A DNA stretch of 64,000 bases from DASRBO01 sp035653595 (GCA_035653595.1 DASRBO010000106.1:1-64000), one strand, 5' to 3'. Positions 19,861-29,724 are shown, counted from the stretch's first letter. The notes: a model not told the origin generated them from the sequence alone. Translations and numbers: made by a program.

Positions 19861-21387
19861 TCACCGCGAAAGAGGGCGAGCCAGTCCGGTGAGGGTCGTG
19901 TGGGGATGGACCGGCAGGATGACGGGTGGGCGTGGGGCCTGGTTGAAGTCGAAGTCGGCCTGCAGGTCGCCGAGGATCTTCTGGTCCTCCCGCACGTCGG
20001 GGCGGGGATCGGGACGCCCGTCGGTGGCGGGATCGAGCCGCTGGCCACCGAGGAAGTCGTCCTCGATGAACTTGTCGTAGGCGTCGAAGCTGAGGATCTG
20101 GTGGTCCACGTAGCCCCGTCGCGCATATGGGCTGATGACCAGGCCGGGCACCCGGAGGCCGTAGCCGTTCTCGTCCACCGTCGGCGGCACGACGTGGTCG
20201 TAGAAGCCGCCCCAGTCGTCCCAGGCGAGGAAGATGGCGGTGGAGTCCCATTCGGGGCCGTGCATCGCAGCATTGACGAGGCTGGTCACGTAGCTCTGGC
20301 CGGCGCTCACCGCGGCCGGCGGATGCTCGCTCACCGCCCCTGACGGCACCACCCACGACACGGCGGGCAGCCGGCCGGTCGTGGCGGCGGCGTAGAAGTT
20401 GTGCACCGACTGGATGTTGCCGAGCTGGTTGTCGGCCTTGACCGTGTCGAACCAGGGCAGGGGGTTCCAGATGCCGGGCGTGGCGGCCTTCTGGGCGACC
20501 GGGGTGCAGCTCACGGCTGCGTCGTTCTCGCAGTCGGGCTCGGTGCCGGCGACCACGTAGTAGCCCCACGAGACCCGAGCCTTGTACAGGAGGTAGGTGA
20601 GGTCGGTCCAGGCGTAGATCGGCTGGCCCCCGGGCCCGTTGGCCGGCCCCGCCGCCCCGCCGTAGGCCGGGGGGAAGGCGACCGGTCGCTCCGCCGGCCG
20701 GGTCTGTAGGGCGTTCACGCACGTCGACGGGTTGCCGTGCTGGGTGCAGAAGGCCGACCACTCAGACACGAGGAACAGGTGGGACGGAAGGCTCCATGAG
20801 GCGTTGGGCTCGAACATGTGGTCCTGCAGCACGAAGTCCTGGGCGTAGGTCCAGTAGTTCGGTATGTCGGAGCCGGTGTGGTAGCTCATCACGTCGGGCT
20901 CGGCCGAGTTGGTGCAGGCCGGATTGGTGGGATCGAGGCAACCTCGGCGGCCCGATTCGGCCTGGCCGATGAAGCCGTCCATCCTGCCGCCGTCGATGTC
21001 GGCGGTGGCATTGACGGCCGAGTGGGGACCGCCCCCGTTGACGTCGGCGTGGTCGACGTAGGGGGCCTGGCACTTCCCGTTGGCGGGGTTGGTCACGCAT
21101 ACGGTCGGCCTTCCGCCAGCCATCGGGATCCCGTCGGCGCCGGGGTAGGTGCCGAAGTAGGAGTCGAAGGAGCGGTTCTCCTGCTGGATGACGATCACGT
21201 GCTTGATCTTGTGGATGCCTGCCGACACGAGGTACGTCCCGCTCGGTCCGCGGTGGGCCGCACGGCCGGAGGTGCTCGGGGCGCCCGGGCCGGAGCAGGC
21301 GGCCAGCAGCGCGGCCGCCGCCGCCATTGTGGCTACGGCCAACCTGGCGGACGGGCGAGGTCCTCGCGTGCGGGCCCTGTTCCCCAT
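19861..21387 (-). CDS. Phosphoesterase-family lipoprotein (phospholipase C/acid phosphatase-like)
   Basis: A 508-residue secreted protein with a lipobox (LLAAC, Cys31), so it is probably anchored to the membrane outer face. The phosphoesterase family (PF04185) motifs are present: [24 protein letters not shown] at the N-terminus, which carries the catalytic Glu-Asn, a DHMFEP segment, and [16 protein letters not shown] with metal ligands at the C-terminus. Family members hydrolyse phospholipids or phosphate esters, and in some species serve phosphate or choline acquisition. The start at 21387 is chosen because the signal sequence follows at once. Confidence 0.8.
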   Translation of the reverse strand: MGNRARTRGPRPSARLAVATMAAAAALLAACSGPGAPSTSGRAAHRGPSGTYLVSAGIHKIKHVIVIQQENRSFDSYFGTYPGADGIPMAGGRPTVCVTNPANGKCQAPYVDHADVNGGGPHSAVNATADIDGGRMDGFIGQAESGRRGCLDPTNPACTNSAEPDVMSYHTGSDIPNYWTYAQDFVLQDHMFEPNASWSLPSHLFLVSEWSAFCTQHGNPSTCVNALQTRPAERPVAFPPAYGGAAGPANGPGGQPIYAWTDLTYLLYKARVSWGYYVVAGTEPDCENDAAVSCTPVAQKAATPGIWNPLPWFDTVKADNQLGNIQSVHNFYAAATTGRLPAVSWVVPSGAVSEHPPAAVSAGQSYVTSLVNAAMHGPEWDSTAIFLAWDDWGGFYDHVVPPTVDENGYGLRVPGLVISPYARRGYVDHQILSFDAYDKFIEDDFLGGQRLDPATDGRPDPRPDVREDQKILGDLQADFDFNQAPRPPVILPVHPHTTLTGLARPLSR

Positions 21388-21800
21388 CGCCGTCACCCTA
21401 TTGGTCCGCGCCGGAGGCGGGCAGGCTGCCCGGCCCGACTGACCCGTGTTCTGGCGAGAGACCAGGCTGGGCCGTTTCACAGAGGCCGGCCCGGGCCTTC
21501 GGCTCTGGGAGCGGCGCGCCCCAGGAACAACCTCGGGGCCAGGCGCCCCGAAAGGGGCCGTCCTGTCGCCGGCGTCGAAGGAAGGGACGGGCCACATGTC
21601 GACCGCCGATGTTCAGGGCCCGGGCTCCGATCTCCCATCGTGCCCACGGGCCATCCGCTCTTGCGCCGCGAGGTGGACGGGTATCCAGCCACCCGGTCCC
21701 GGATGGGCTGCCTCTCTATCGTGAAGGTGGCGACGATCGTCCTCTACTGCGAGGCGTACGCTTCGGGGCTGGCACGGCGACGGCTGGATAGCTTGTCCGG
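21388..21800. other. 413-base intergenic region, nothing clearly coding
   Basis: Between two divergent genes (phosphoesterase and carboxylesterase). Several short frames exist on both strands, but none has a convincing start, domain or composition. A GCCCC-GAAA-GGGGC hairpin lies at 21545-21558. I see no other recognisable element. Confidence 0.5.
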
Positions 21801-23246
21801 ATGCCGGTGACCGCAGACCCGATCGTCCCCACGACCACCGGGCGGGTTCAGGGCAGCTGGGGTGGGGGGGCGGCGGCCTTCCTCGGGATCCCGTATGCCC
21901 GGCCACCCTTCGGCCCCGAGCGCTTGGGGGCCCCGGTGCCGGCCGACAAGTGGGACGGGATCAGACCCGCCCTCCGCTACGGGCCGACCGCTCCGCAGCC
22001 GCACCGGCAGGCGACGATCATCCCCGAGCCGGTGATCGAGGGTGAGGACTGCCTCAACCTGAACGTGTTCACCCCCGACCCCGGGCGGGCGGGCCTGCCG
22101 GTGATGGTCTGGATCCACGGCGGCGGCTTCACCGCCGGGTGCAACAACAGCCCCTGGTACCGGGGTGAGGCCTTCGCCTGCCACGGTGTCGTCGTGGTCA
22201 GCATCAACTACCGCCTGGGGGCAGAAGGGTTCCTGGTGGTGGAGGATGCCCCCGCCAACCGCGGCGTGCTGGACTGGCTGGCCGCCCTCAACTGGGTGCA
22301 GGACAACGTGGCTTCCTTCGGGGGCGACCCCGACCGGGTGACGGTCGCCGGTCAGTCGGCCGGAGGCATGGCGTCGGCGGTGCTGCTGGCCTCGCCGGCG
22401 ACCACCGGCCTGTTCCGTTCGGCCATCTGCATGAGCGGGGCCAGCCTGCCCAACTGGGACGTCGAGGCCGCCTCCGAGCTCGGGCGCGCCGTTTGCCGCC
22501 ACCTGGGGGTGGCCCCGACCCGCGCCGGCCTGGCCCCGGTCGATCCGGCCCGCCTGGTGGAGGCGCAGGAGGCCGCCGGCGCCGAGGTGGCCCGGGCCCG
22601 CCCCGACGTGCGGATGCACCTGGGCCCGGTCCTCGACGGCGACGTGGTCCTCGGACGAGAGGGCCTCGACCCCGGGCGGGGCGGCCGGGTGGTGATGGCC
22701 GGGGCCACCGCCGAGGAGTTCAACGCCCTGGTCGGGGGCGACGCCACGGTGGACGAGGACCGCATGGCCCGGCGCCTGGCCCGAATGGGTCTGAGCGACG
22801 AGTCGATCGCCGCCTACCGAGCGGCACTGCCCGGTGCGTCCCCAGGCCTGGTGGTGGGCCAGGCCATGACCGACTCGTGGTTCAAGGCTCCGACACTGCG
22901 TCTTGGCGACCACTGGGCCGAGCGCGGCGGGAGGGCCTTTCTATACAGCTTCGACTGGAAGCCGACCGCCGGCGGCGGCCTCGGGGCGGTGCACTGCCTC
23001 GATGTCCCCTTCGCCTTCGACAACCTGGACGCCGCCGGGGTGCAGGACGTGACCGGACCCAACCCGCCTCAGAATCTGGCCGACGCCGTGCACGGCTCCT
23101 GGGTGCGGTTCATCAGCGAAGGAGACCCCGGGTGGGAGCCCTGGCGGGCCGGGGCCGGCCGGGCCATGGTCTTCGACGCCGAGTCGGCCGTGGTGGACGA
23201 GCCCTGGAGCCTGGTCCGGCGCACCTGGCTCGGGGGCCGAGGCTGA
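21801..23246 (+). CDS. type-B carboxylesterase (second)
   Basis: A 481-residue type-B carboxylesterase: HGGGF oxyanion motif, EDCLNLNVFTP signature, nucleophile elbow GQSAGG, and an HCLDVPFAFDN motif with the catalytic His. It is not a close copy of the enzyme at 5941-7509, although the same motifs occur. No signal peptide. It ends before an 11-bp-stem terminator and faces a small conserved gene on the opposite strand. Confidence 0.82.
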   Translation: MPVTADPIVPTTTGRVQGSWGGGAAAFLGIPYARPPFGPERLGAPVPADKWDGIRPALRYGPTAPQPHRQATIIPEPVIEGEDCLNLNVFTPDPGRAGLPVMVWIHGGGFTAGCNNSPWYRGEAFACHGVVVVSINYRLGAEGFLVVEDAPANRGVLDWLAALNWVQDNVASFGGDPDRVTVAGQSAGGMASAVLLASPATTGLFRSAICMSGASLPNWDVEAASELGRAVCRHLGVAPTRAGLAPVDPARLVEAQEAAGAEVARARPDVRMHLGPVLDGDVVLGREGLDPGRGGRVVMAGATAEEFNALVGGDATVDEDRMARRLARMGLSDESIAAYRAALPGASPGLVVGQAMTDSWFKAPTLRLGDHWAERGGRAFLYSFDWKPTAGGGLGAVHCLDVPFAFDNLDAAGVQDVTGPNPPQNLADAVHGSWVRFISEGDPGWEPWRAGAGRAMVFDAESAVVDEPWSLVRRTWLGGRG

Positions 23247-23303
23247 CCCGGGCGCTCCGACGGCGCCAGGTCACCCAGGACCCGCGTTGAGCCTGAGCAA
23301 GCA

Positions 23304-23334
23304 GAGGGGCCCCGGCCGGGTGGCGGGGCCCCTC
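23304..23334. terminator. Bidirectional intrinsic terminator
   Basis: An 11-bp perfect stem GAGGGGCCCCG / CGGGGCCCCTC with a 9-base loop, between the convergent carboxylesterase and the small beta-rich gene at 23448. The downstream T-tract is weak, as is common in high-GC organisms. Confidence 0.75.
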
Positions 23335-23366
23335 GCGGGTGCTTCGGTTCTCTGTTGCTTCGGAGG

Positions 23367-23409
23367 TTGTTCCGGTGGTTGCTCCGGTTTGTTCCGGTGG
23401 TTGCCCCGG
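23367..23409. repeat. Two-copy imperfect direct repeat
   Basis: TTGTTCCGGTGGTTGCTCCGG at 23367-23387 is repeated as TTGTTCCGGTGGTTGCCCCGG at 23389-23409, with a period of 22 bases. It lies just beyond the terminator, in the convergent intergenic region. Confidence 0.6.
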
Positions 23410-23447
23410 GGCCGAGGCCGCCTGGCCCTGACCCGGGCCGGGGATGA

Positions 23448-23744
23448 CTAGGCCCGGGTGCCGCTGAAGCTGGCCGATCCGAACGAGCCGAGCTTGGCCT
23501 CGCCGGAGATCTTGTCGCCGTCGACGGTTGCGGTGAACTCCATGGTGATCGGCATCGGCTGGGTGAGGCTGGCCTTCCAGGTCAGGTTGTCCCCGTCGAC
23601 GGTGCCGTCGGTCAGCTCGAGGTCGCCCTGAGGGCCGGAGGCCTTGCCCGTCAGCTTGTTGCCGTCGGTGGCCAGAGTGAGGGTGACGGCCTGCGAGCCC
23701 ATCGGGGAGTTGATCGTGATGTTCCAGGTGCCGTCTGCGGCCAT
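23448..23744 (-). CDS. Small beta-rich hypothetical protein
   Basis: A 98-residue protein with alternating polar and hydrophobic residues (WNITINSPMGSQAVTLTLATDG, DLELTDGTVDGDNLTWKASL, MEFTATVDGDKISGEAKLG), as expected for a beta-barrel or meander. It has no signal peptide or Cys. The start at 23744 is supported by AAGGAG upstream. Proteins of this kind are common and unannotated in actinobacteria. No function can be assigned. Confidence 0.7.
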   Translation of the reverse strand: MAADGTWNITINSPMGSQAVTLTLATDGNKLTGKASGPQGDLELTDGTVDGDNLTWKASLTQPMPITMEFTATVDGDKISGEAKLGSFGSASFSGTRA

Positions 23745-24004
23745 GGAGGTCTCCTTCCGGATCGGTGTTCCCGGCCGCTTGCTAGCCCCAACCAACGGCG
23801 TTGGTCAAGCCCGAACCGGGCGGAGCGCCCAGGCCGGACAAACCACCCATGTCTGACGCACGGTCCCGTAACCCTCCGAACCGCTACGAACCGGACTAAT
23901 CGAATCTTGCCGGGCGGGTGGGCGTAACGGATACTCGTTCGGTTCAGAAGAACCAAACGCCACAGCGACCTCCCCGCGGCGGGGGAAGGCGGAGGGGACG
24001 ACGT

Positions 24005-26095
24005 ATGCAGGCAGGTTGGAAGGCGAGCTTGGTGCTGGCGGCGAGCGCGGTTGGACTGGTGGCGCTGTGCGTCGCCCCGGCCCTGGCCGACCCCGGCTCC
24101 AACGGTGTCGGCAGCGGCAGCTCCGGCTCCACGCCGGCGGTCGCCCATGCCTGCGGGAACGTCTCGCCCGGTTACGCCCGCTGCCACGCCGTCCAGCTCC
24201 TGCATCCTTCCAGCGACTGGCACCCGGGCCCGTCGGGCGGGGCGCCGGCATCGGCCGGTGCTAGCCCCTCGTCGACCCCGGCCCCGCCCTCCTCCGGGTA
24301 CTACCCCGGCGACCTGCAGAGCGCGTACGGCCTGGCCAGCGCGGCCGCCAGCTTTGCCGCTGGCCCCTCCGCTCCGACGGTGGCGATCGTCGACGCCTAT
24401 AACGACCCGAACGCCGTGGCCGACCTGACCGCCTACCGCACCAGCCTCAGCCAGGCGACCGATCCCAACACCGGCCAGCCGGACGGCTCCATCCCGCCGC
24501 TCTGCACCAGCGGCCCCGCCCCGGGCTGCGTCACCTTCACCGAGGTCAACCAGTCTGGCGGGACCAGCCTTCCGTCGGGCAACACCGGATGGTCGGAGGA
24601 GATCTCGCTGGATCTCGACATGGTTTCGGCGGTGTGCCCGGCCTGCAACATCACCCTGGTCGAGGCGTCCACCAACAGCTTCTCCAACCTCATGGCGGCG
24701 GTCAGCTATGCCAAGAGCCTGAAGCCGGCGGCGGTGACCAACAGCTACGGCGGCAGCGAGTGGAGCAGCGAGAGCTCCTACAACGGCACCTACTCCTACG
24801 TGGCCGCCAACTCCTCCAGCGGCACGCCCCCGACCGCCGTCACCGCCGCCACCGGCGACAGCAGCTACGGCACCGAGTTCCCCGCCACCGCGCCTGGGAC
24901 CACTGCCGTCGGCGGCACCAGCCTCAGCTACTCCGGTTTCGGGTCCACGCTGGCCTGGGCGCCCCAGACCGTCTGGTACAACAGCAGCAGCTCGGGCGCC
25001 GGTGCGGGCTGCTCGAGCTACGAGTCGCTCCCGTCGTGGCAGGCGCTGGCCGGCGTCTACAACAACTCCGGCATCTGCAACGGCCGCCAGATCGGTGACG
25101 TGTCGGCGGTGGCCGACCCCTATACCGGCGTCGCCGTGTACGACACCTACGGGCTCAGCGGCTGGTCGGTGTTCGGCGGCACCAGCGCCTCCACCCAGAT
25201 CATCGGAGCCGTGTACGCCCTGGCCGCCGGAACGGCGACGATGGCCCCGGCGCCGTCGGCCTTCTACACCGACACCAGCACCAACCACGCCACCGGCTCG
25301 ACCACCGGCCTCGTGCCGGTCACCTCGGGATCTGACGGCAGCTGTGGGAACTACCTCTGCAACGCCGCCGACGCTCTCTCCAGCGGCTACAACGGCCCCG
25401 CCGGCCTGGGGACCCCGTCGGGGGTGGGGGCCTTCACCTCCGCCCCGCCCGCCCCGCCGGCAGGCAGCCTGAGCTTCAGCCCGACGAGCGTCTCGTTCAC
25501 CGCCGGCGGCACCTCGTCGGGCCTCACCGTGGTGGCCACCTCTTCTGGGTCCGCCATCAACCCCGGAACGGTGACGCTGTCGACGAGCTCGTCCACCGGC
25601 GGCTTCTCCACCTCGTCCGCCGGGCCGTTCTCGCCGTCGACGACACTCACCTTCGCCACGGGCACGACGAGTAGCCCGACCTTCTACTACCACGACACCA
25701 GCGCCGGCAGCCCGACCATCACCGCCTCGGCGGCCAACTGGACCAGCGGGACCATGACCGCCACGGTGGGCCGGTCGAGCACCCCCATGACCGTGACCGT
25801 GAGCGCCGGTGGAGCGACCAAGAGCGGGCCCAACTGGCACGTGACGCTGTCCTCGACCACCACGGTCGGGAACTCGGGCGTGTCGGGAGCCACCGTCACC
25901 CTCAAGGTGTACTCGGGGGCCTGCTCGCCGTCGGAGACCGGCAACCCCGTGACGACCTCGTCGACGACCACGTCACCCTCCGGCACCGCCAGCTGGACCT
26001 TCAGCAGCCGGTCGGCGACGACGTGGTGCGCCGTCGTCAGCGCCACCGACCCCAGCTACGCACCGGGCAGCGGGCAGACCACGTTCAGCACATAG
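24005..26095 (+). CDS. Secreted S53 (sedolisin-type) serine-carboxyl peptidase
   Basis: A 696-residue exported protease. A signal peptide covers residues 1-28 (hydrophobic run ending LCVAPALA). The peptidase domain is at about 95-480 and shows the sedolisin set: Glu199 and Asp203 in SEEISLDLD (E-x3-D), Asp285 in TGDSSYG for the oxyanion hole and Ser394 in GGTSAS. The remaining ~200 residues are Ser/Thr/Gly-rich repeats like beta-sandwich stalks. Sedolisins work at acid pH, so this may be an extracellular scavenging protease. The ATG at 24005 has GGAGGGG upstream; a longer frame exists but puts a basic tail before the signal. Confidence 0.85.
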   Translation: MQAGWKASLVLAASAVGLVALCVAPALADPGSNGVGSGSSGSTPAVAHACGNVSPGYARCHAVQLLHPSSDWHPGPSGGAPASAGASPSSTPAPPSSGYYPGDLQSAYGLASAAASFAAGPSAPTVAIVDAYNDPNAVADLTAYRTSLSQATDPNTGQPDGSIPPLCTSGPAPGCVTFTEVNQSGGTSLPSGNTGWSEEISLDLDMVSAVCPACNITLVEASTNSFSNLMAAVSYAKSLKPAAVTNSYGGSEWSSESSYNGTYSYVAANSSSGTPPTAVTAATGDSSYGTEFPATAPGTTAVGGTSLSYSGFGSTLAWAPQTVWYNSSSSGAGAGCSSYESLPSWQALAGVYNNSGICNGRQIGDVSAVADPYTGVAVYDTYGLSGWSVFGGTSASTQIIGAVYALAAGTATMAPAPSAFYTDTSTNHATGSTTGLVPVTSGSDGSCGNYLCNAADALSSGYNGPAGLGTPSGVGAFTSAPPAPPAGSLSFSPTSVSFTAGGTSSGLTVVATSSGSAINPGTVTLSTSSSTGGFSTSSAGPFSPSTTLTFATGTTSSPTFYYHDTSAGSPTITASAANWTSGTMTATVGRSSTPMTVTVSAGGATKSGPNWHVTLSSTTTVGNSGVSGATVTLKVYSGACSPSETGNPVTTSSTTTSPSGTASWTFSSRSATTWCAVVSATDPSYAPGSGQTTFST

Positions 26096-26141
26096 GCTTT
26101 CCTAGCGCTGGGCGGCCCCCGCGGCGGAGGAGGGAGCGGAG

Positions 26142-27098
26142 ATGAAGGAGAGGACCCCGAGATGGGCCAGGCGCGCCCTGACCCCGGCGGTGGCCACCGT
26201 GCTCGTGCTGGCGGCCACGGCCGGACCGGCCGCCGCCCGTCCCAAGTCCGGGGGAACGTCCACGCCCACCGGCGAGGACGTCTCCTACCCGCAGTGCGGG
26301 TCCGGCCTGCCCACCGGGCGGGCCTTCGGCATCGTCGGGGTCAACGACGGCCTGGCCAACAACCTCAACCCCTGCCTGGGCCCGTCCACCGCATACCCGT
26401 CCTACCGCCAGTCGGAGCTGTACTGGGCCCTGTCGGCCACCACCGGCGCCACCTCCCAGCCCCGGGCCTCGCTGTACGTGAACACCGCCGATCCGGGCAA
26501 CGTCTACAACGGCACGGCCATCGCCGACTGGCCCACCACCTCGGTGTCCTCCGACCCCTACGGGACCTGCAGCACCACGACGGTGTCCACCACCTCAGGG
26601 CCGGCGGTGGTCGGCCAGGACTCCCCGGCCTGCGCCTGGCAGTACGGCTACGACCGGGCGACCCAGGACGCCCGCTGGCTCACCTCGGCGGCGGCCGGCG
26701 TGGCCGCCCAGGAGAGCGCGGTGGCCGTGCCTTCCGATCCGGGTGCCTACCCGTGGTGGCTCGACGTCGAGACGGCCAACAGCTGGCAGAGCGGCTCGGC
26801 CGGCCAGGCCATGAACGTGGCCGACCTCCAAGGGATGGTGGCCGCCCTGCGGGCGGCATCGTCGACCGCCAGCGCCAGGGTGGGCATCTACACGACCTCG
26901 TCCCAGTGGTCGGTCGTCACCGGCACGCCCGGGGCCTCCCAGGCCGGCAGCCTGTGGGGCAGCCCCGACTGGGTGCCGGGGGCGGTGAACCTGTCGGGGG
27001 CGGAGCAGAACTGCTCCTCGGGGTCCTACACCGGTGGGGCGGTCACCGTCACCCAGTGGACGGCCCAGTCGACCGACTCGGACTACGCCTGCGGTTGA
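26142..27098 (+). CDS. Secreted GH25-like/DUF1906-type protein
   Basis: A 318-residue exported protein: signal peptide at residues 1-32, then a domain starting with GEDVSYPQC and containing YPWWLDVET (Asp and Glu where GH25 glycoside hydrolases keep their catalytic pair) and ending in a TVTQWTAQ-type strand. This pattern resembles actinobacterial proteins with a GH25-like TIM barrel. The catalytic identity is not proven. It follows the protease gene by 46 bases and precedes an HD gene. Confidence 0.6.
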   Translation: MKERTPRWARRALTPAVATVLVLAATAGPAAARPKSGGTSTPTGEDVSYPQCGSGLPTGRAFGIVGVNDGLANNLNPCLGPSTAYPSYRQSELYWALSATTGATSQPRASLYVNTADPGNVYNGTAIADWPTTSVSSDPYGTCSTTTVSTTSGPAVVGQDSPACAWQYGYDRATQDARWLTSAAAGVAAQESAVAVPSDPGAYPWWLDVETANSWQSGSAGQAMNVADLQGMVAALRAASSTASARVGIYTTSSQWSVVTGTPGASQAGSLWGSPDWVPGAVNLSGAEQNCSSGSYTGGAVTVTQWTAQSTDSDYACG

Positions 27099-27108
27099 TG
27101 GGGACCCG

Positions 27109-27660
27109 GTGAGGGCGGGCGGCTTCGGGTCCTGGGCGCACCTGGTCAGGCGCTTCTTCGGGGCCCTGTCCCCGGCCGGGCCCAGCCCGGCGGACGAGGA
27201 GTGGGCCCTCGGGCACCTGTTGCCGGGTGAGCAGCAGCTGTGGCGGCGCATGTCCGGTCCGGACCGCCGCCACGCCGTTGGGGTGGCCCGCGACGTCATC
27301 GCCCTGCTGAGCACCGACGGCGACGCCCCCGGGCGGGCGGTCGTGGCGAGCGCCCTGCTGCACGACGTGGGCAAGGTCGAGTCCGGCCTGGGCACCGTCG
27401 CCCGGGCGCTGGTGACCCTGGCCGCCATCGCCGTGGGACGGCACCGTCTGGGGGGCGGGGCGAACGGCCGGCCGGCGAGGGCCTGGCGCCGGCGGGTGGC
27501 CGACTACCTGGCCCATGACCGGATCGGCGCCGAGCTCCTCGCCGGGGCCGGCAGCGATCCGGTCACCGTCGCCTGGTCGGGGGAGCACCACCTGCCGCCG
27601 GAGCGCTGGAGCCTCGACCGCCGGGTGGCCGACGCCCTGAAGGCGGCCGACGGCGACTGA
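27109..27660 (+). CDS. HD-domain protein
   Basis: A 183-residue protein with an HD hydrolase core: His55, then LLHDVGK (His85, Asp86, Lys89) and the later LAHDRIGAEL and GEHHLPPER motifs. HD proteins cleave phosphoanhydrides, cyclic nucleotides or phosphatidyl substrates; this size suggests a phosphohydrolase of unknown substrate. It starts at GTG 27109, ten bases after the secreted gene, and is convergent with the DedA gene. Confidence 0.75.
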   Translation: MRAGGFGSWAHLVRRFFGALSPAGPSPADEEWALGHLLPGEQQLWRRMSGPDRRHAVGVARDVIALLSTDGDAPGRAVVASALLHDVGKVESGLGTVARALVTLAAIAVGRHRLGGGANGRPARAWRRRVADYLAHDRIGAELLAGAGSDPVTVAWSGEHHLPPERWSLDRRVADALKAADGD

Positions 27661-27681
27661 GCCCGCCCGCCCTGCGCCGGC

Positions 27682-28296
27682 TCAGCGGGAGGCGGTCGCG
27701 GCCCGGTAGGACCGGTAGCGGTGCAGGATGACGATGGCGATGGCCGCCACCGCCACCGCCGCCAGCAGGTAGCCGGCGTAGCTGAAGTCGTGCATGACCG
27801 CCCGCCAATGGCCGCCGACCCCGTAGCCGATGCCCGCCATGGCCCCGTCCCATATGAGCGAGCCGGCGGCAGTCAGTATCCCGAAGCGGACCAGGGGCAC
27901 CTCGGCCATGCCGGCGGGCACGGCGACGAAGTTCCTGATCACCGGAAGCAAACGGCTCCCGAACACCCCCCATCGCTCGTGGCGGTGGTACCACTCCTCG
28001 GCCCGGTCGAGGTCGTGGTGGCTGAGCAGGATGTAGCGGCCGAAGCGGTCGACGAAGGCTCTGCCCCCGGTGCGGCCGATGAACCAGGCCACGTAGGCGC
28101 CGACAACCTCGCCGGCCGCCCCGGCCAGTATCACCCCGGGCAGCGACAGCCTGCCCTCGGCGGCCAGCACCCCGCCGAAGCCGAGGGTCAGCTCGGACGA
28201 GGTGGGCACGCAGCAGGACTGCAGCACCGACAGGAGAAAGATGGCGACGTACCCGGACGACGACACCAGGCTCGTCGGGTTGAGCAGACCAAGCAC
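27682..28296 (-). CDS. DedA family membrane protein
   Basis: A 204-residue DedA (SNARE-associated) protein with about five hydrophobic segments. The core motifs are G(A)AGEVVGAYVAWFIGR and FGSRLLPVIRNFVAVPAGMAEV, the latter containing the conserved Arg-Pro-x-R-N/F and Gly residues for the half-transporter fold. DedA proteins are linked to lipid flipping (C55-P, polyprenyl-phosphate) and membrane stress tolerance. It is divergent from the pspA operon. The GTG at 28296 has no strong Shine-Dalgarno sequence. Confidence 0.85.
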   Translation of the reverse strand: MLGLLNPTSLVSSSGYVAIFLLSVLQSCCVPTSSELTLGFGGVLAAEGRLSLPGVILAGAAGEVVGAYVAWFIGRTGGRAFVDRFGRYILLSHHDLDRAEEWYHRHERWGVFGSRLLPVIRNFVAVPAGMAEVPLVRFGILTAAGSLIWDGAMAGIGYGVGGHWRAVMHDFSYAGYLLAAVAVAAIAIVILHRYRSYRAATASR

Positions 28297-28522
28297 CGGC
28301 TCACGGTAGCCGTGGCCGTCTTGCGGAATCGTGAAGGCGACGCCCCGGACCGGGGCTCCCCGCAGGCGGCCGGCGGAGGCCGGGGGGCCTCCTCCCAGGG
28401 CCTGCCTGCGCCGAGCGACGCCCGCCCGGCGCTGGCAGAATGCCTGCCAGGCCCAGCCGGGGGCCGGCCCGGACGAAAGCCGTGGCCGGCCGAGGGTGAA
28501 GGGGGCCCCGGAGGAGGAAGCG

Positions 28523-29320
28523 ATGGGTTTGTTCCAGCGGGCGCACGACATCGTGAAGGCCAAGGCCAACAAGGCCCTCGATGCGGCCGAGCGCCCCGAC
28601 GAGATGCTCGACTACTCCTACGACAAGATGCTCGAACAGATCACCCAGATCAGGCGGGCGCTGGTCGACATAGTGGCGTCGCGCAAGCGCCTCGAGCTGC
28701 AGGCGACCCAGCTGCAGCACTCGATGGACCACCTCCAGGACCAGGCCAAGGCCGCCCTGACCCAGGGCCGCGAGGACCTCGCCCGCGAGGCGCTGTCCCG
28801 CAAGGCGGCGGCCGAGGGCCAGATCGAGGCGATGCAGCCCCAGCACCAGCAGCTCATGGAGGAGGAGCAGAAGCTCACCCAGACCCTGCAGGCGCTCCAG
28901 ACGAGGGTCAACCAGTTCCGGACCCAGAAGGAGACGATGAAGGCCCAGTACTCGGCGGCCAAGGCCATGACCACCGTCAACGAGGGGGTGGCGGGGATCT
29001 CCAAGTCGGTCACCGACTCGGGGGCGGCGCTGCAGCGGGCCCAGGACAAGATCGCCGCCCTGCAGGCCCGTTCAGGAGCGCTGGACGAGCTCCTCGAGTC
29101 CGGCGTGCTCGAGGATGTCGGCACCGGCGGGGACGACATCCAGCGGGAGCTCGACGCCCTGTCGTCCGGCTCCAAGGTCGACGACGAGCTGGCCGCCCTC
29201 AAGGCCCAGGTCGGTCCGGCCGGCGCCATCACCGCCACCTCTTCGCCGGCGGCGCTCGATTCGGGCGAGACAGGCGGAGCCGAGGTCGACGGCGGCGAGG
29301 CGGGCAAGGAAGGCCAGTGA
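28523..29320 (+). CDS. pspA: PspA/IM30 family membrane-stress protein
   Basis: A 265-residue PspA family protein, almost entirely helical: MGLFQRAHDIVKAKANKALD N-terminal amphipathic helix, then a long coiled-coil run (MLEQITQIRRALVDIVASRKRLE and so on), with the usual 220-residue core and a Ser/Gly/Asp-rich C-terminal tail of ~45 residues. PspA binds and stabilises stressed membranes and, in some species, represses its own regulator. The ATG has GAGGAGGAAG upstream. It heads a five-gene operon; the next start overlaps its stop as GTGA. Confidence 0.9.
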   Translation: MGLFQRAHDIVKAKANKALDAAERPDEMLDYSYDKMLEQITQIRRALVDIVASRKRLELQATQLQHSMDHLQDQAKAALTQGREDLAREALSRKAAAEGQIEAMQPQHQQLMEEEQKLTQTLQALQTRVNQFRTQKETMKAQYSAAKAMTTVNEGVAGISKSVTDSGAALQRAQDKIAALQARSGALDELLESGVLEDVGTGGDDIQRELDALSSGSKVDDELAALKAQVGPAGAITATSSPAALDSGETGGAEVDGGEAGKEGQ

Positions 29321-29724
29321 GCGAAGGGCTCGGCGACGCCTTCGACCTCGACGTTGCTGCCGCGTCGCTGCGGGCGGACAACCGCGACGTGCAGATGCTG
29401 CTCAAGCTCCTGGTGCGCCAGCTCGCCGACGCCCTGGGTGAGCGGCTGACGGTCGAGCGCAAGGGCAGGGGCCTGCTCAAGAAGACCGAGGAGGTCCGCT
29501 CCGTCAGGGTGGTCATGGGCGACGACCAGTACGAGGCGGTGGTGGAGGGATCGGGTCTGGCCACCACCATCGGACGGGTGTCCGGTGGCATCCGGATACG
29601 CAGCGAGAAGGTCGGCGTCGACGAGTGGATCCGCCGTCTGCTGGCCGCCCTGCAGGCCGAGGCGGCCCACAGCTCCAAGGCCCGTCAGGCGTTGGAGAAC
29701 ATCGTGATCGGAGGACCCCAGTGA
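29317..29724 (+). CDS. Unknown PspA-linked protein, alpha/beta
   Basis: A 135-residue soluble protein that I do not recognise. A helical N-terminus (FDLDVAAASLRADNRDVQMLLKLLVRQLADAL) is followed by strands (RLTVERKGRG, VRSVRVVMGDDQYEAVVEG) and a C-terminal helix. It is coupled to pspA (GTGA overlap at 29317) and to the next gene (GTGA at 29721). It is not the PspAA protein as I remember it. Its position suggests it works with PspA or with the YbjQ-domain proteins downstream. Confidence 0.7.
   Translation: MSEGLGDAFDLDVAAASLRADNRDVQMLLKLLVRQLADALGERLTVERKGRGLLKKTEEVRSVRVVMGDDQYEAVVEGSGLATTIGRVSGGIRIRSEKVGVDEWIRRLLAALQAEAAHSSKARQALENIVIGGPQ

Noticed and set aside
21446..21724. A 92-residue frame in the 413-base intergenic region
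   Set aside because: No domain, no ribosome binding site and a composition typical of chance frames in high-GC DNA.
23820..24004. A c-di-AMP (ydaO-type) riboswitch upstream of the secreted protease
   Set aside because: I find only short stems; the conserved core of that riboswitch is not visible.
29317..29724. Identity of the second PspA-operon gene with PspAA
   Set aside because: Its N-terminal helix and strand order do not match PspAA as I remember it.
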